Part shown: positions 1 through 12,600 of the stretch, one piece after another
Layout: each line of letters opens with the position of its first letter
Numbering within the stretch: position 1 is the first letter of the stretch
Source: Verrucomicrobiaceae bacterium
GTDB lineage: Bacteria; Verrucomicrobiota; Verrucomicrobiia; Verrucomicrobiales; Verrucomicrobiaceae
Length of the DNA stretch: 64,000 bases
NCBI GenBank assembly: GCA_947458455.1
Contig: CANGYJ010000013.1
Location: 53,518-117,517 of the forward strand
Direction of reading: 5' to 3'
Program-made: the position numbers and the translations under genes
Notes under the pieces: generated by a model
Database searches by the model: none
What the model was told of the DNA's origin: nothing
What the model saw: only the letters and a program-made list of their open reading frames with translations

Positions 1-3000
1 TCCCTCGCCGATCTGCCGGACGCGAACCCGGATGCGGAGTTGAAGGCCTTTGTGGTGCCAGAGGGCTTTGAGGTGAACCTGTTTGCTGGTGAGCCGATGA
101 TCCAGAAGCCGGTGCAGATGAACTGGGATGCGCAGGGCAGGCTGTGGGTCGTTTCAAGCACGACGTATCCGCACATCAAGCCGGGCGAGGAGGCCAAGGA
201 CCAGGTGGTGGTGCTGGAAGACACCGATGGCGATGGCAAGGCGGATAAATCGACGCCTTTCGCCGATGGGCTACACATCCCGACGGCGCTGGCTCCGGGC
301 GATGGTGGTCTTTATGTGGCGAATTCGACCGAAGTGCTGTTTTTGAAGGACAAGGACGGCGATTTGAAGGCGGACGAACGGACGATCCTGCTCAGCGGCT
401 TCGGCACGGAGGACACGCACCACCTCCTGCACACCTTCCGCTGGGGTCCGGAAGGGATGCTGTATTTCAACCAATCGATCTACATCCACACGCACATGGA
501 GACGCCGTATGGCGTGCGTCGCCTGATGGGTGGCGGCATTTGGGAGTTCCGGCCGGAGACGCGGCGGGCGGAAATCATCAGCAAGGGGCTGATCAATCCC
601 TGGGGTTTTGAGTTCGACCGCTGGGGCCAGAGCTTTGCCTGCGACGGCGCGGGCGGAGAAGGGATCAATTTCATCTTCCCAGGCAGTGTTTTTGCCACGT
701 CGCCGGGGGCGAAGCGCATCGTGCATGGCCTGAGCCCCGGCCAGCCAAAGCAGTGCGGCATGGAGGTGATTGAGGACCCGCATTGGCCGGCGGACTGGCA
801 GGGGACGATGGTGCTGAATGACTTCCGCGGGAATCGTGTGAACCGTTTCGCCCTCACGCCGAGCGGCAGCAGCTACATCGCGAAGCAGCTCCCGGATGTG
901 CTGGCGAGCACGCACCGGGCTTTTCGGCCGATTGATGTCAAAGTGGGTCCAGACGGTGCCATTTACATCGCAGACTGGTACAACCCCATCATCCAGCACG
1001 GCGAGGTCGATTTCCGTGATCCGCGTCGCGATCAGTTCCACGGCCGTATTTGGCGGGTGACGGCGAAGGGGCGTCCGCTGAGTCCGAGGCCGAAAATCGC
1101 CGGGGCGAGCACCGCCGAGCTGCTGGAGATGCTGAAAAGTGACCGCAAGTATGTGCGGACCTTTGCGAAGCGTGAACTCCGCGATCAAGGCGCGGAGAAG
1201 GTGACGGCCGGGCTGGACGCCTGGGCGGCGCAGCAGACGGATGGGCATGCGCTGCTGGAGGCGGCCTGGGCTCGTGAGGGCGTGAATTCCTTCTCGCCGA
1301 CGCTTTGGCGCAAACTTTGGGAAAACAGCGATGCCCGCATCCGTGCGGCGGCGCTGCGCATCCTGAGCCATCGCTGGAAGGAACTGCCAGAGGCGATGAA
1401 AGTGCTCGAAAAGGCCGTGGCGGACGAAAACGCCCAGGTGCGCCTTTGGGCCGTGGCCGTGCTGGCGGATATGGGCAAGGCGGGGGCGATCAATCTGGCG
1501 CTGCGGGTGCTGGACCTGCCGATGGATGAGAGTCTCGACTTTTTGCTCGAACTGACCTGCCGTGAGCAGGCGGAGATTTGGATGCCGGCGGTGGTCAGTG
1601 GGAAATTGAAGCTGGAGGATCGCCCGAAGCAGTTCGTCTATGCGATGAAGAGCACGGGCCGTTCGGATGCCCTGCCGCCGCTGTTTGCAGCGCTGAAAGG
1701 CGGCAAATTGAGCCCGGAAGATGCTGCCGCCGTGCTGGCGATGGCTGGCGACGCGGCGGACGCGGCTCAGGCCAAGGTGATGGCGGACATGGTCAATGAC
1801 CCAGACATGACGGCGCACTTCATCGGCCTCCAGGACGCCCTGGTGAAGGCCGCCACGGACCGGAAAGTCGTGCCGGAAGGCGCTGCGGAGATGGTGACGG
1901 CCTGGTTTGACCGTCCGGAACCGCATGTGGTGCATCGCACGGCCATTTTGGCAGGTCTTTGGAAGGTGGAGCCGGCCCGCGAGAAGCTCGTGGCCCTGCT
2001 CACCGATGCGAAAACGATCCCGGCGATCCGCGATGGAGCCACCCGTGGCCTGACGGCTCTCGGCGGCGTGAAGACGCGGGATCTGTTCGATAAGCTGTTC
2101 GTCGAGTCGGCCGATCTGGGCCTCAAATCGCTCATGATCGACGGTTTGACCGCCGTGGGGCCGCAACTGGCCGCGAAGCGTGCGGTGGAGTTTCTGGCCA
2201 CCGCCGAGGTGGAGGCCGCGAAACCGGTTCTGGGGGCGTTTTTGAAGAATAAGCAGCTTCCAGGCGTGCTGGCGAAGGAGCTGGCGGGCAAGACGATTCC
2301 TGACCTCGTGGCCGTGGAAGGCATCCGCATGGTGAGCACCCGTGGCATCCAGGGGCCGCTGGCTGAGGCGCTCAAAAAAGCAGGCAATGTGAAGCAGATG
2401 GACAAGCCGCTGACAGGCCCGGAAATGACCGCGATGGTCGAAAAAGTGAAGAAAAACGGCGATCCGGTTCGAGGTGAGGCGGTGTATCGCCGCCAGCAGC
2501 TTCTTTGCATGACCTGCCACGCCATCGGAGAGAGCGGCGGGATTTTGGGGCCGAATCTGGTCAGCATCGGAGCCTCCGCACCGGTGGATTACCTCATCGA
2601 GAGCCTGCTGGAGCCGAGCAAGAAGATCAAAGAAGGCTATCACATGGTCATCGTGAGCAAAAAAGACGGCGGCGTGGTCGCGGGCGGACTCGTGAACGAT
2701 GGCGCGGACGAGTTGACGATTCGTGACCCGGCCAACCAGATCGTGAAAGTGGCCAAATCCGCCGTGGCGAGCCGCCAGATGAGCCCGGTGAGCATGATGC
2801 CAGCCGGGTTGACCGCCAGCCTGCGGGAAGACGAATTCGTCGATCTGGTGCGCTTTTTGAGCGAACTGGGCCGGGAAGGGGCCTTCAAAACGCAGCCGAA
2901 CCGCTACGTCCGCACCTGGAAGGTCATGGGCAAGATGGAGCAGGCTGATATCGACCATGTGCGTCATGTGGGCAGCTTTGCCCTGAACGACGAGAAGCAC

Positions 3001-3333
3001 GCCTACCCTTGGCTGCCTTCTTTCAGCCAGGTGAATGGCGACCTCCCGCTGGCTGATCTGGTGCCGGCTCAGAAGATGTATCCTTGGTTCCCAAAAATCG
3101 CCCAATTTGGGCTGAAATTAGACGCCGCCGGGAAGGTCAAACTGGGCCTGAGTTCCGTAAAGGGAATCGTGGTGGCGGTGGACGGGGCCGAGCTGAAGGA
3201 ACTCTCCCCGGAATTGACCCTCGATTTGGCCGCCGGAACGCACCGGATCAGCGTGCTGATCACCCGTGATTCCGGTGATCTCGCGGCTTTCCGGGTGGAA
3301 ATCTTAGACGGTGCGGCGGTGGCGGTGCCGTAA
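1..3333 (+). CDS. PVC-type haem-binding protein: dehydrogenase-like propeller, HEAT-like repeats and c-type cytochrome (5' partial)
   Basis: The reading frame is open from the first base, so the true start lies upstream; codons here are counted from nt 1 (1110 codons). Codons ~20-370 resemble the putative membrane-bound dehydrogenase domain (TIGR02604 type) of Planctomycetes and Verrucomicrobia, opening with PEGFEVNLFAGEP and containing DTDGDGK-like loops. Codons ~380-800 are an Ala/Leu-rich helical solenoid like HEAT/ARM repeats. Codons ~825-965 match the TIGR02603-type haem domain, with one CMTCH haem motif starting at Cys836. A ~140-residue beta-rich tail follows. By family it is an exported or periplasmic redox protein; the substrate is unknown. 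The signal sequence is not visible because the 5' end is missing. The family identification is secure, the role is inferred. Confidence 0.93.
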   Translation, partial: SLADLPDANPDAELKAFVVPEGFEVNLFAGEPMIQKPVQMNWDAQGRLWVVSSTTYPHIKPGEEAKDQVVVLEDTDGDGKADKSTPFADGLHIPTALAPGDGGLYVANSTEVLFLKDKDGDLKADERTILLSGFGTEDTHHLLHTFRWGPEGMLYFNQSIYIHTHMETPYGVRRLMGGGIWEFRPETRRAEIISKGLINPWGFEFDRWGQSFACDGAGGEGINFIFPGSVFATSPGAKRIVHGLSPGQPKQCGMEVIEDPHWPADWQGTMVLNDFRGNRVNRFALTPSGSSYIAKQLPDVLASTHRAFRPIDVKVGPDGAIYIADWYNPIIQHGEVDFRDPRRDQFHGRIWRVTAKGRPLSPRPKIAGASTAELLEMLKSDRKYVRTFAKRELRDQGAEKVTAGLDAWAAQQTDGHALLEAAWAREGVNSFSPTLWRKLWENSDARIRAAALRILSHRWKELPEAMKVLEKAVADENAQVRLWAVAVLADMGKAGAINLALRVLDLPMDESLDFLLELTCREQAEIWMPAVVSGKLKLEDRPKQFVYAMKSTGRSDALPPLFAALKGGKLSPEDAAAVLAMAGDAADAAQAKVMADMVNDPDMTAHFIGLQDALVKAATDRKVVPEGAAEMVTAWFDRPEPHVVHRTAILAGLWKVEPAREKLVALLTDAKTIPAIRDGATRGLTALGGVKTRDLFDKLFVESADLGLKSLMIDGLTAVGPQLAAKRAVEFLATAEVEAAKPVLGAFLKNKQLPGVLAKELAGKTIPDLVAVEGIRMVSTRGIQGPLAEALKKAGNVKQMDKPLTGPEMTAMVEKVKKNGDPVRGEAVYRRQQLLCMTCHAIGESGGILGPNLVSIGASAPVDYLIESLLEPSKKIKEGYHMVIVSKKDGGVVAGGLVNDGADELTIRDPANQIVKVAKSAVASRQMSPVSMMPAGLTASLREDEFVDLVRFLSELGREGAFKTQPNRYVRTWKVMGKMEQADIDHVRHVGSFALNDEKHAYPWLPSFSQVNGDLPLADLVPAQKMYPWFPKIAQFGLKLDAAGKVKLGLSSVKGIVVAVDGAELKELSPELTLDLAAGTHRISVLITRDSGDLAAFRVEILDGAAVAVP

Positions 3334-3375
3334 GGCTCTGCGAAGGGGGAATTTCGTATGGGCCATGTATTTGCG

Positions 3376-3405
3376 TTGACGGGGTAAAGGCGTCTTCGCT
3401 ATTCT
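3376..3405 (+). promoter_or_regulatory. Candidate sigma-70-like promoter of the giant repeat-protein gene
   Basis: TTGACG at 3376-3381 and TATTCT at 3400-3405 are separated by 18 bp, close to the -35/-10 consensus. Transcription would begin near 3412 and give a leader of about 205 nt before the ATG at 3619. It lies in the 285-bp gap after the cytochrome gene. Nothing else in the gap resembles a promoter as well, but this is pattern matching only. Confidence 0.4.
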
Positions 3406-3419
3406 GAACGTTACGACCA

Positions 3420-3457
3420 GAAATCCTGTCTCACGCAGACAAGATTTCCTGTCTTGT
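3420..3457 (+). promoter_or_regulatory. Leader hairpins with alternative pairing, upstream of the giant gene
   Basis: The arm at 3420-3431 (GAAATCCTGTCT) pairs with 3437-3448 (AGACAAGATTTC) in 11 of 12 positions around a 5-nt loop. Part of the second arm (ACAAG, 3439-3443) could instead pair with CTTGT at 3453-3457, so two structures compete. No T-run follows, so it is not a typical intrinsic terminator. It could be an mRNA-stabilising or attenuator-like leader, a protein-binding palindrome, or chance. Confidence 0.35.
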
Positions 3458-3618
3458 TCACAACCCGCCCCCACATGCCCCATTTCCCCCTCGCCGCTCG
3501 ACTGATTCCAAGTCTGATTTGGATGCCCTCGTGCCGCGCTTTGTGACGTTCAACGCCGCTTAGGCTTTCCTTTTGTATCTCGATTTTTCTCCGAACTCTT
3601 TTTCCGCCCTTTAACACG

Positions 3619-6600
3619 ATGAAAATACTCCGCCGCAATCGCCTCCTCCTCGGATGGTTCATGACCTTCCTGATGGCCATGGTTCAGGTGACTCAGCCTC
3701 TTCAAGCCGCCACCGTCTGGTGGGCCATTGAAACCAGCACTGGAACCACACCGAGCAATCCTGTTTTCTCTCGGACCTCTGGCGCATCTACCAATATTCC
3801 ATCGTCCCAGGTACAGCTTGGAAACAACGTGATCACCATGGCGAGCAGTACCGGGCTGAGCGTCGGCCAGGTGATCACTGGTTCCGGAATCCCCGCAGGC
3901 ACCGTGACGATCACGGAGATCATTTCTCCCACCCAGATTCGAATTTCCGCCAATGGCAGTTCAAACATCACCAGCACCTTGTCGGTGACGAACCCGTGGA
4001 CGCTGACAGGTAACAACTTCACCTCCGTAGCTCCGAACGGCACGATCACCAGCCTGGGCACTTGGAACAATAGTGGGGCGGATGTGGCTGCGTTTGGCAC
4101 GATGAGCGGTGCCTCAACCTTCTCGACAACGATTGGGACGATTAGCGCCGCTTCAGCGCTCAATGTCGCCGGTCTGCGCTTCACGAACGCTGGCGTTAAT
4201 CCCATCACTCTGAACGGTAGTCAGGCCAATTTTTCGGCAGGCATCACCGAGGGCAGTAATACGGTGACGGTGGCAAGTACCACGGGGCTTTTTGCGGGCC
4301 AGACGATCACTGGCGTCGGGATTCCTGAGGGATCCACGATCACGTCTGTCGTCCCCAGTAGCAGTTTGAGTTCTGCTTCGGTGATTGCTAATAACAATAT
4401 TGTCAGTCTTACAAGTACCGCAGGCCTCATTGTAGGGCAGGTGATTTCTGGCACCGGGATTCCAACTGGAACGACCATCAGTGCCATTGGCCCAGGGAAC
4501 CAGATTACGATCTCAAATGGCGGCACCCAGACAATCACCACGAACCTGACCGCCAACCCGGCCATCACGGTCTCCGCTTCCGCCACACAGACGCTTGGCT
4601 CCGCCGGTCTGCGGGCTGTGAACTCATTGGCGATCAATCTGCAAGGGGTTACCCCCAAGATCACCCTGGGCCATTCTATAACGAATGGTGATGCTGTTAA
4701 CGCTACCACCGATGTGTTTGCCAACATCAGCGCTCACCTCACCGGCTCGAATGGATTGCGAATTGAGACCGTTTCCCCGGGAATTTTGACGGGAACTCTG
4801 ACGCTGGGTTCCACCTCCGCTGGAGGTGTGCTGCCGAATCAACTCACGGGCGGCATCACCATCGGGGGAAAGACGACCGTCTTGGCGCAGACCTCAAGCA
4901 ATGCGGCCTACAATTCTATTTTGGACAATAACAGCACCAACAACCCGCTCGGAAACAATCTGATCACGTTGGAGGCGGGTGCTACGCTCAATCTCAGCGG
5001 CACCAAGACGATCAACGGTATCTCTGGCCGTCTGTTCAATCTTTCTGCTTACACCGATTCGAGCCGTATTGACTTCAGCCAGCCAGCCACTGGGGAGATC
5101 ATCCCGACACAGAGCTTCATTACCTCGGGGAGTTCGGGGCAGAGCCTCCTGACGGTGACTAACACAGCGGTTTTGGAGGCCGGTCAGCTAATCACTGGTG
5201 CTGGCATTCCTGCTGGTGCCCAGGTGAGGATCGTGAACGGCACCACCATCGAGGTGGTGAATAGCCTGAGCCAGCCGCTGAACATCACCGCAGCAAACCC
5301 GACGATCACCGTGCTGCCTACTCAGCCGAATCCAACCATGCCCAACGCGCCGTTTTTTAATACCACGGCCCCGCAAGGTGATGGGCGCACTTCGATCCGT
5401 TACATCGATGCGAATGGTGCCACGCAAACGGTCGCCAACTATGGCGTGCAGTATGTGGGCAATGTGAACATCTCGACGGCGGGTAACTACACTTTCTTTG
5501 CCCGGCCGGATGATGCAGCGCGTATCTACATTGATGGGGTGCTGATCTTGAACAATGACGGGGGCAAAGGGGCCATTGATCTTTCCAGCGCTCCGATCCC
5601 TCTGAACGCGGGCACGCACGAGATCCGCGTGGACTATGTGCAGGGCACGGGTGGTGGTTCTTTGGAGTTGGCTTATGCCAACAATAACGGGATCAATGCC
5701 ACCAACAACCCTCGTACGTCTCTTTCCGGCTCCCTGCTTACGCGGGCGGAGACCCTTTCATCCACCACGGCGAGCGGAGCCATCACGTTAGGGAATGCGG
5801 TCCGCCTCACTGGAAACGCGGCTCTCAATATCCAGAACACCAATTCCCCAGGTTTTATCATGGGTGCCCTGCAAATTGACAATGGGACGACGCTTTCATC
5901 CCGTTTGATGACGAGCGCCACGCAGGAAGTGGCCGCTGGTGGGGACGGTTTTGGCCCGGCGATTCGCTTCGGCGGCACGACTGCTAGCCCGAGTTTGCTG
6001 GGGCATACGGGCACAACGGGGACCGTGAACATCAATGCGAACACGGGTATCGCCTTTGATGGGGTGGTTTCCGATGGCGGGCGGAACATGACCTTGGTGA
6101 AGAGCGGTGTCGGCCGCCTTTACTTCAGTGGCACCACGCAACAGAGCACCTTGGGCAGCGGCACGACGATCGAGATGTTGGGGGCGAGCCCTAGCACAAC
6201 GGGTAGCGCCACTATCAACGCAACCTCGCTTACGGGGGTGAATTCAGCCAACCTGTTGCCAGGGATGATGGTGACAGGCCCAAACATCCTGCCAGGCACC
6301 TTCATCACGCAGATCACCAATCCGGGACCAACCGCCACGGTGGCTCTATCCACCCGTGTCACGGCGGTTAGCAGCAATGCTACATATAACTTTACCTCTT
6401 CTCCCTCGCTGGTGCTGACGGGCGGCTCTGCGGCTGGCTCATTCAATCCCATCGGCTCCGCAGCCATCAAACTGAATGGCGGAAATCTCTTCTTGGACAC
6501 CACGGGGGCAACTTCGGCGGGCCTGGGGGCTACTTTCGTCAACAACGTCGATCTCGTGAAGAGTGGATTCATTCGTTCGATGCAAAACAATGCCACCATT

Positions 6601-9600
6601 ACTCTGGGCGGCACGCGGACGATGAGTGGCACGACCAATAGCACGATCACGGTGAGCGTGGCGAGCACGGCAGGCCTGCGGGTGGGCCAGCCGGTCAGCG
6701 GAGCAGGCATTCCGGCCGGTGCTCGGGTGGCCACGATCGTCGATGGAACCAGTTATACCCTTACCAGCGCCGCCACCAGCAGCGTCACAGGCACCCTGAC
6801 CTACGGCACGATCATCGGCATCTCCCCCAACCAGACGCTGGTGCTTGACGCGGTCGCGGGCGGTCTCCCCGTGGGCAATCCTGGAGCCACCCTCAAAATC
6901 GCCTCCGATCTGGTGGGTAATGCGATGACCTCGATCACCTTGCGTTCGACCGTGCTGAACGGTGTGACCAATATCACCGTGGAGGAGGGCGAAGAACTGG
7001 GCACTCCTACGCGAACCGGTAACAACAATGTCACCCGAGGCGTGGTGGCCCTCAGTGGTAATAATTCGGCCTTCCTGGGTACATTGAACTTTGAGCCGGA
7101 TGCAGGGCTTCGCCTCGAAGGGGTTGATTCGCTGAATAGCCGCACTTTTGCGCTCAACCGGAACAATACCCTGACCCTCGCTGATGATGGCGATGGCACA
7201 GGTGGGAACCAGGTTTTCAATTTCAACCACGCCATCACTATCAACAATGACAATACCCTGGCGGTGGGTCGTGTGGGCACGGACTATTTACCTTATTACG
7301 CCCAGGCGCAGAACAAAACGATGCAGATCAATACCTTGAGCACCGGACGGAACACGGTGATCCTGGCCAACAACAACGGCTACAACCTTCAGGTGACCGG
7401 CGGCACCACGCTGAATGGGGGGCTAACGCTTCAGGTTAACAATGCCAGTGATTCCAACCTGCTCTCCGGGCTACGTCTCAGCGGGGCGGTGACTGGAAGT
7501 GGCAGTCTTTTGAAATCGGGCGGTGGCACCCTTTCGCTGGAGAATGCAGTCAATACCTTTGGCTCGATTAGCAATTTTACAGGGACCAACGCAGGTCCCG
7601 GTGGATCGACCAATGCGAACACGCTGACCGCAGAAAGCGTGACCAATTTGGTTCCCGGGCAGTTGGTCACCGGGACCGGCATCGCAGCAAACACCCGCAT
7701 CGCGAATGTGAATGTGCAAAACTTTGCTGGGGTGGGGGCCACTGGCGGAAGCACGCTGACCTTGGCGGTTGATCCTGCTGGTGTTTTTGCCGTTGGCATG
7801 CCGGTTTCAGGGAATGGGATTGCGGCCGGAACGACCATTTTTTCCATCAACAACAATGTAACCAACACCACCACCGGCACGAGCGGTACCAATACCGTTA
7901 CGGTCACGGGAGGAACAGGTGGCGCTTTCCGTGCGGGTGAGGTTCTGGCAGCCAGCACCGGCATTACCGCTGGCACCTATGTCGTCTCCGTGGCCGGAAA
8001 CGTTCTTACCCTCAGCCAAGACATCACTGCAGCCGGTCCCACCCTCGTCCGCCGCCAAGTGACCCTGAACAACGCGGTCACCGCGAATGACCCGACCTTG
8101 GCTCTTTCCCAGCTTGTGCTGTCGAATTCATTTACTGGCACGCCCAGCGCTGTCACCGCCACCCCAGTGATCAACATCACCGCTGGTGTGGTGGCTGCGA
8201 ATAGTGATGCGGCCTTGGGCAATGCAGCCAACCAAGTTTTGCTCAACGTCAATGCCGCCACGGGAGCCGGTCTGCGTGCCACCGGCACCTTCTCGACCAG
8301 CCGTGACATCGTGCTCAACCAGGACAACAACGCCATCGAGGTGACCCAGGGGAATACCCTCACCCTGAATTCGGCCTTCCAGCATACCGAGAGCAATCGG
8401 GGACTTCGCAAGAATGATCTGGGCACCTTGGTTCTTACCCAACCACAGCCTAGCTGGAATGGCCTGCTGATCGCGGGGCAGGGAAGCCTCCAGATCAATA
8501 ATTTGGGCGCATTCGGTAGCTCGGGTTTTGTAAGCAGTTCCAATACGTTCAACGGCCCTCGCACGATCATCGCTGAAACGGGTGCGGAAGTAGCCTTGAA
8601 CCTCCCCGGCACGAACACGATCAACGAGACCTTCCAGTTTGTTATGCAATCCGGTCGGCCCTTTAGTGGCATCAACAGCCAAGGTGCGATCCGTAACATG
8701 GCGGGCAACAATACCATCGTAAATCCCGTGAATATCGGCGATAGTGCGAGTAATCAGGCGGTCATTGCAGGGGTGGATAATGGCACCTCGCTCACTCTTG
8801 CGGGCGGTGCCCGCTTCTCCTCGGGAAGCGGTGCCACATACTACCTGGGTGCGAATGGAACGGGCGTGGGCATGCTCGCCGGGCCGCTCGCTAATTTTCA
8901 CAACACGCCTGCCTCGGCCACGTTCATGAAGATCGGCGGCGGCACTTGGAATTTCACGGATGCCAATGTGTTCAAGCCCGAGCTCAGTGCGACCACGACG
9001 GCCAGCAGCAACGTAGTGACGCTTGGAAGCACCAACGGCCTTTCCACCGGCCTCGTGCTGCACGGGAACAGCAGTATCCCTGCCGGTGCCACAATCACGG
9101 AGATCATCAGTGACACCCAGGTGCGCATCTCGCTGAATGCCACGGTTGCAGGCACCTCAGCCACCACCTTTGGTTCTGCGGTCGATGTGGCTGGCGGGCA
9201 GACCTTCGCGGCCACCACTGTGAATGGGAGCACAGATTTGACCGTCAGTTCGACCACGGGGCTGGTGGCTGGCATGGAGATCTCCGGCACAGGGATTCCT
9301 GCCGGGGCGGTGATCACCCAGGTCCTGAGTGGGAACTCTCTCCGCATCTCCGCTGCCGCCACGGCAGGGGGGGGGGGCACGGCCACCATCGCCACCTCGC
9401 CCGTGGCTGCCGTGTCCTCCACGGTGAACAGCAATGTGGTCGATGTGCTCAATCACACCGGTTTTGCCACCGGGATGACCATGATGAACAACCCGAACAT
9501 CCCTAAAGGCACCACCATTACGGCACTCATCACCCCGAGCGCCGCCAACGGAAACAAATTCCAACTCCAGCTCTCCGCACCTGCGACGGTTACGGCGGCT

Positions 9601-12600
9601 AATGTGGGCACCACGTTTGCCCGGCCGAGTGTGAGTTCTCTTCAGGTGGCGCAAGGAACACTCGTTCTTTCCGGCGCCGGTAGCCTCGGGGGCGCGGGCA
9701 GCATTCTGCTGAATCCAGGAACCACACTCCGGCTCGATAACACGGGCACCAATGTGAATGACAGGCTTTCCCGCTACGCGCTCTCCTCGGCTGGGGCGAA
9801 TGTGGAACTGACTGGAAACGCCAGTGCCTCCACGACGGAGGTTTTGGGGGGCACCAGCTTTTTGAGGGGAGACACGACGATCACACTCACACCCTCTGGA
9901 ACGCAGGGGCTGAAATGGGTGCTGGGCAACACTGCGGCGGTAAGCCGCACGGCCGGGGGCACGGTGTTGTTCCGCGGCGGCAACCTCGGAGATGATGAAG
10001 GCCCCGGCGTGGCGGCAGTCAGCGGTTCCTTGGCAGGCACAGGGTTGGCATTCACCGGGCAGGCGGGCATCACTGGCACGACGAACAAGTCCATCATCCC
10101 CTGGGCCATCGTGGATGACAGCGCTGCGGGCTCAGGTGCTTCTTTTGCCACGGCAGATTCGCTGGCGGGCATCACCACCACCGGAGCCAATCTGCTCCGT
10201 GCACTCAGCCCCGGCGAGTATGTGGAGAACACTCTCGCCAATCAGGCCAACGTGTATCTCAACGCCTCCACTCAGAATGTGACGGCGAATACCTCGATCA
10301 ACTCGCTGACGCTTCAAAACAATGGTGGCGTGAATATCCCCTTTCCATTCGCCTTGAATATCGAAAGTGGTGGCGTGCTGGCCCAAGCGGGCAACCTGGG
10401 CATTCAGGGAGGTCTTCTCACGACGACAACCGGTAGGGAATTGATCGTTCATTCCGTCGGGAACACCACGCTTTCGAGTGTGATCACAGGTGTGAGCGGC
10501 GGACTGACCAAATCTGGAGCGGGCACGCTCAGCCTCGGTGCTCTGAATGCCTATACGGGAACAACCACGATCAATGAAGGTGTCTTGAAGCTCGCCGCGA
10601 ACACCACCAACTCCATCTATTTTAACAATCTGATGGTCATCAGTGGCGGGGGTACTCTGGATTTGAATGGTGGAGTCCTTTTCGTCAACGGCGTGGGAAC
10701 TGATATTCAGACATCCGCACCCAATATGGGAGCCGCGATCATCAATAGCGGGGCGGGGCAGGCGACGCTCGTTTCGGGCACCGCTGGAGTAAACTGGGGC
10801 GGTGTGATCAGTGGAAACATCGCGGTGGCCCGTGCCAGCACCTGGAACGTTAATGACAAGCAGATTTACTCGGGGGCTACTTTCGTCCAAGGCGGGGCGA
10901 CGACGCTCCAGATGGATGGTGAACTAGCCAATACCTCGGCCGTAACAATCAGTCGCGGTACGCTGGTATTCCAAAATGCCGTCACTTATGGCTCTGATAA
11001 TGCCAACCGGCTTAACGATGCGGCTGCGATCTCCCTTCAGGGTGGACGATTGGCTTTCCAGGGACGGTGGGGGATGAACTCCACAGAAACCGTCGGCGCG
11101 ATCACCCTCGGCGCAGGCCAAAGCCTGATTGATGTGTTAAACGCAGGAATTGGCGTCGCATCTGCGCAGCTTACAGCCACCAGTTTGACACAGGCACCCG
11201 GTTCCCGCGCGACATTGAACATGCGTGGATTCAATGGCCAGATGGGCAGCACAGGTCGCTTCCTAGTCACAGCGCCTCTGACGCTTTCCAATCACCTCAT
11301 TGCCAATGCTGCCGGGCAGGCTGGCTGGGCGGTGGTGGGCCGTGAATGGGCCAGCTATAGCACGGGCACCGGAATCGGCCAACTCGATGCAGTCGGCTAT
11401 GCTGGTTACGCGCTAAATCCATCCAACACGATCAATGCGGGTGGTGCCACAGACAATCTGCGGGTCACCATGGCGGCCATCAACGGCACCGGCACAGCGG
11501 GCACTACCTTGCTTACCGTGGGCAGCACAGCAGGCATGCAGTTGGGAGATCCCATTGAGGGACTGGGATTCGCCGCAGGAACCACGATCCAGCAGGTAAG
11601 CAATGGTACCCAGATCGTTCTGAGCCAGGCGATGACGCTGAATGATCCGGTCATTACGGCTAGGCAGTCGCTGAGTTCGGGCCGCACGCTGAATACGCTG
11701 AATTTGAGCACTAGTCGCGGCAGCATCGTTGATCTCGGTGGCAATACACTCACACTCGCTGGGGGTGGTATCATAGCCTCCCAGACAGCGGACAATTCGG
11801 GCAACGTGACCGTTTTGAGTTCTCCAGAAGTGCCCAAGGTGGCTGCTGTGGCCGCTACGCCCACCACACCCGCTGTCGCTGCTGTTTGGGCCATCACGCT
11901 GGATCGTGTTCCTGCTGGATTTGATGTGGTGACCGATTCCAGCGGCAACTTCGTGCGCGGCGTCGGCCTTTTTGGTCGAACCGTCACCAAGCTCACAACA
12001 CTGGAGGATGGCACTGTTGAAGCCATTCTCAACGGACAGCCTGACACGACTTTCACCACACCACGCACCGTGGGCTTTACTCGTCTTGACCCGTCTGGGT
12101 TGATCGTCCGCAATGGTAACATCACCAGTGGCACGCTCAATCAGCCTTCTGATTTGTATGTGCACGCTATTTCCAGTGCGGCTGCGGATATCGGCCAGCG
12201 TGTTTTCAGGCTGGATGCCAATGTGGTCAACAATGGCACAGGCGCTGTATCGCTCGTGCTCGGAGGTGATGAATCTGGGGGGAACCAGTTCGATTCCCTT
12301 GATGTCACTGGGCGGCTTATTTATGGACGTGCGGCCAAGGTGGCGGGAAACAACACCCACACGGGCGGCACCTTTGTGAATGGTGGTAGCTGGGAGTTTG
12401 CCAATCCCAATGCCGATGGCATCAGCATCTTCAGCATTCCTGGCGATCTCACGATCACGGGTGGTGCGAACAACCTCGATAACGGCACCGGTTTTGGTGG
12501 CAGTGTCCGCTGGGCGATGGGCATGGGTAATCAGATGAAACACACCGGTGTGCTCACACTGAACACGGGGGCGTTCCTCGACCTCAATGACACCAATCAG

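Noticed and set aside
271..3105. Long minus-strand open frame (944 codons) across the cytochrome gene
   Set aside because: It is the antisense shadow of a GC-rich gene: His/Arg/Gln-rich composition, no domain, and the plus strand has a clear family match.
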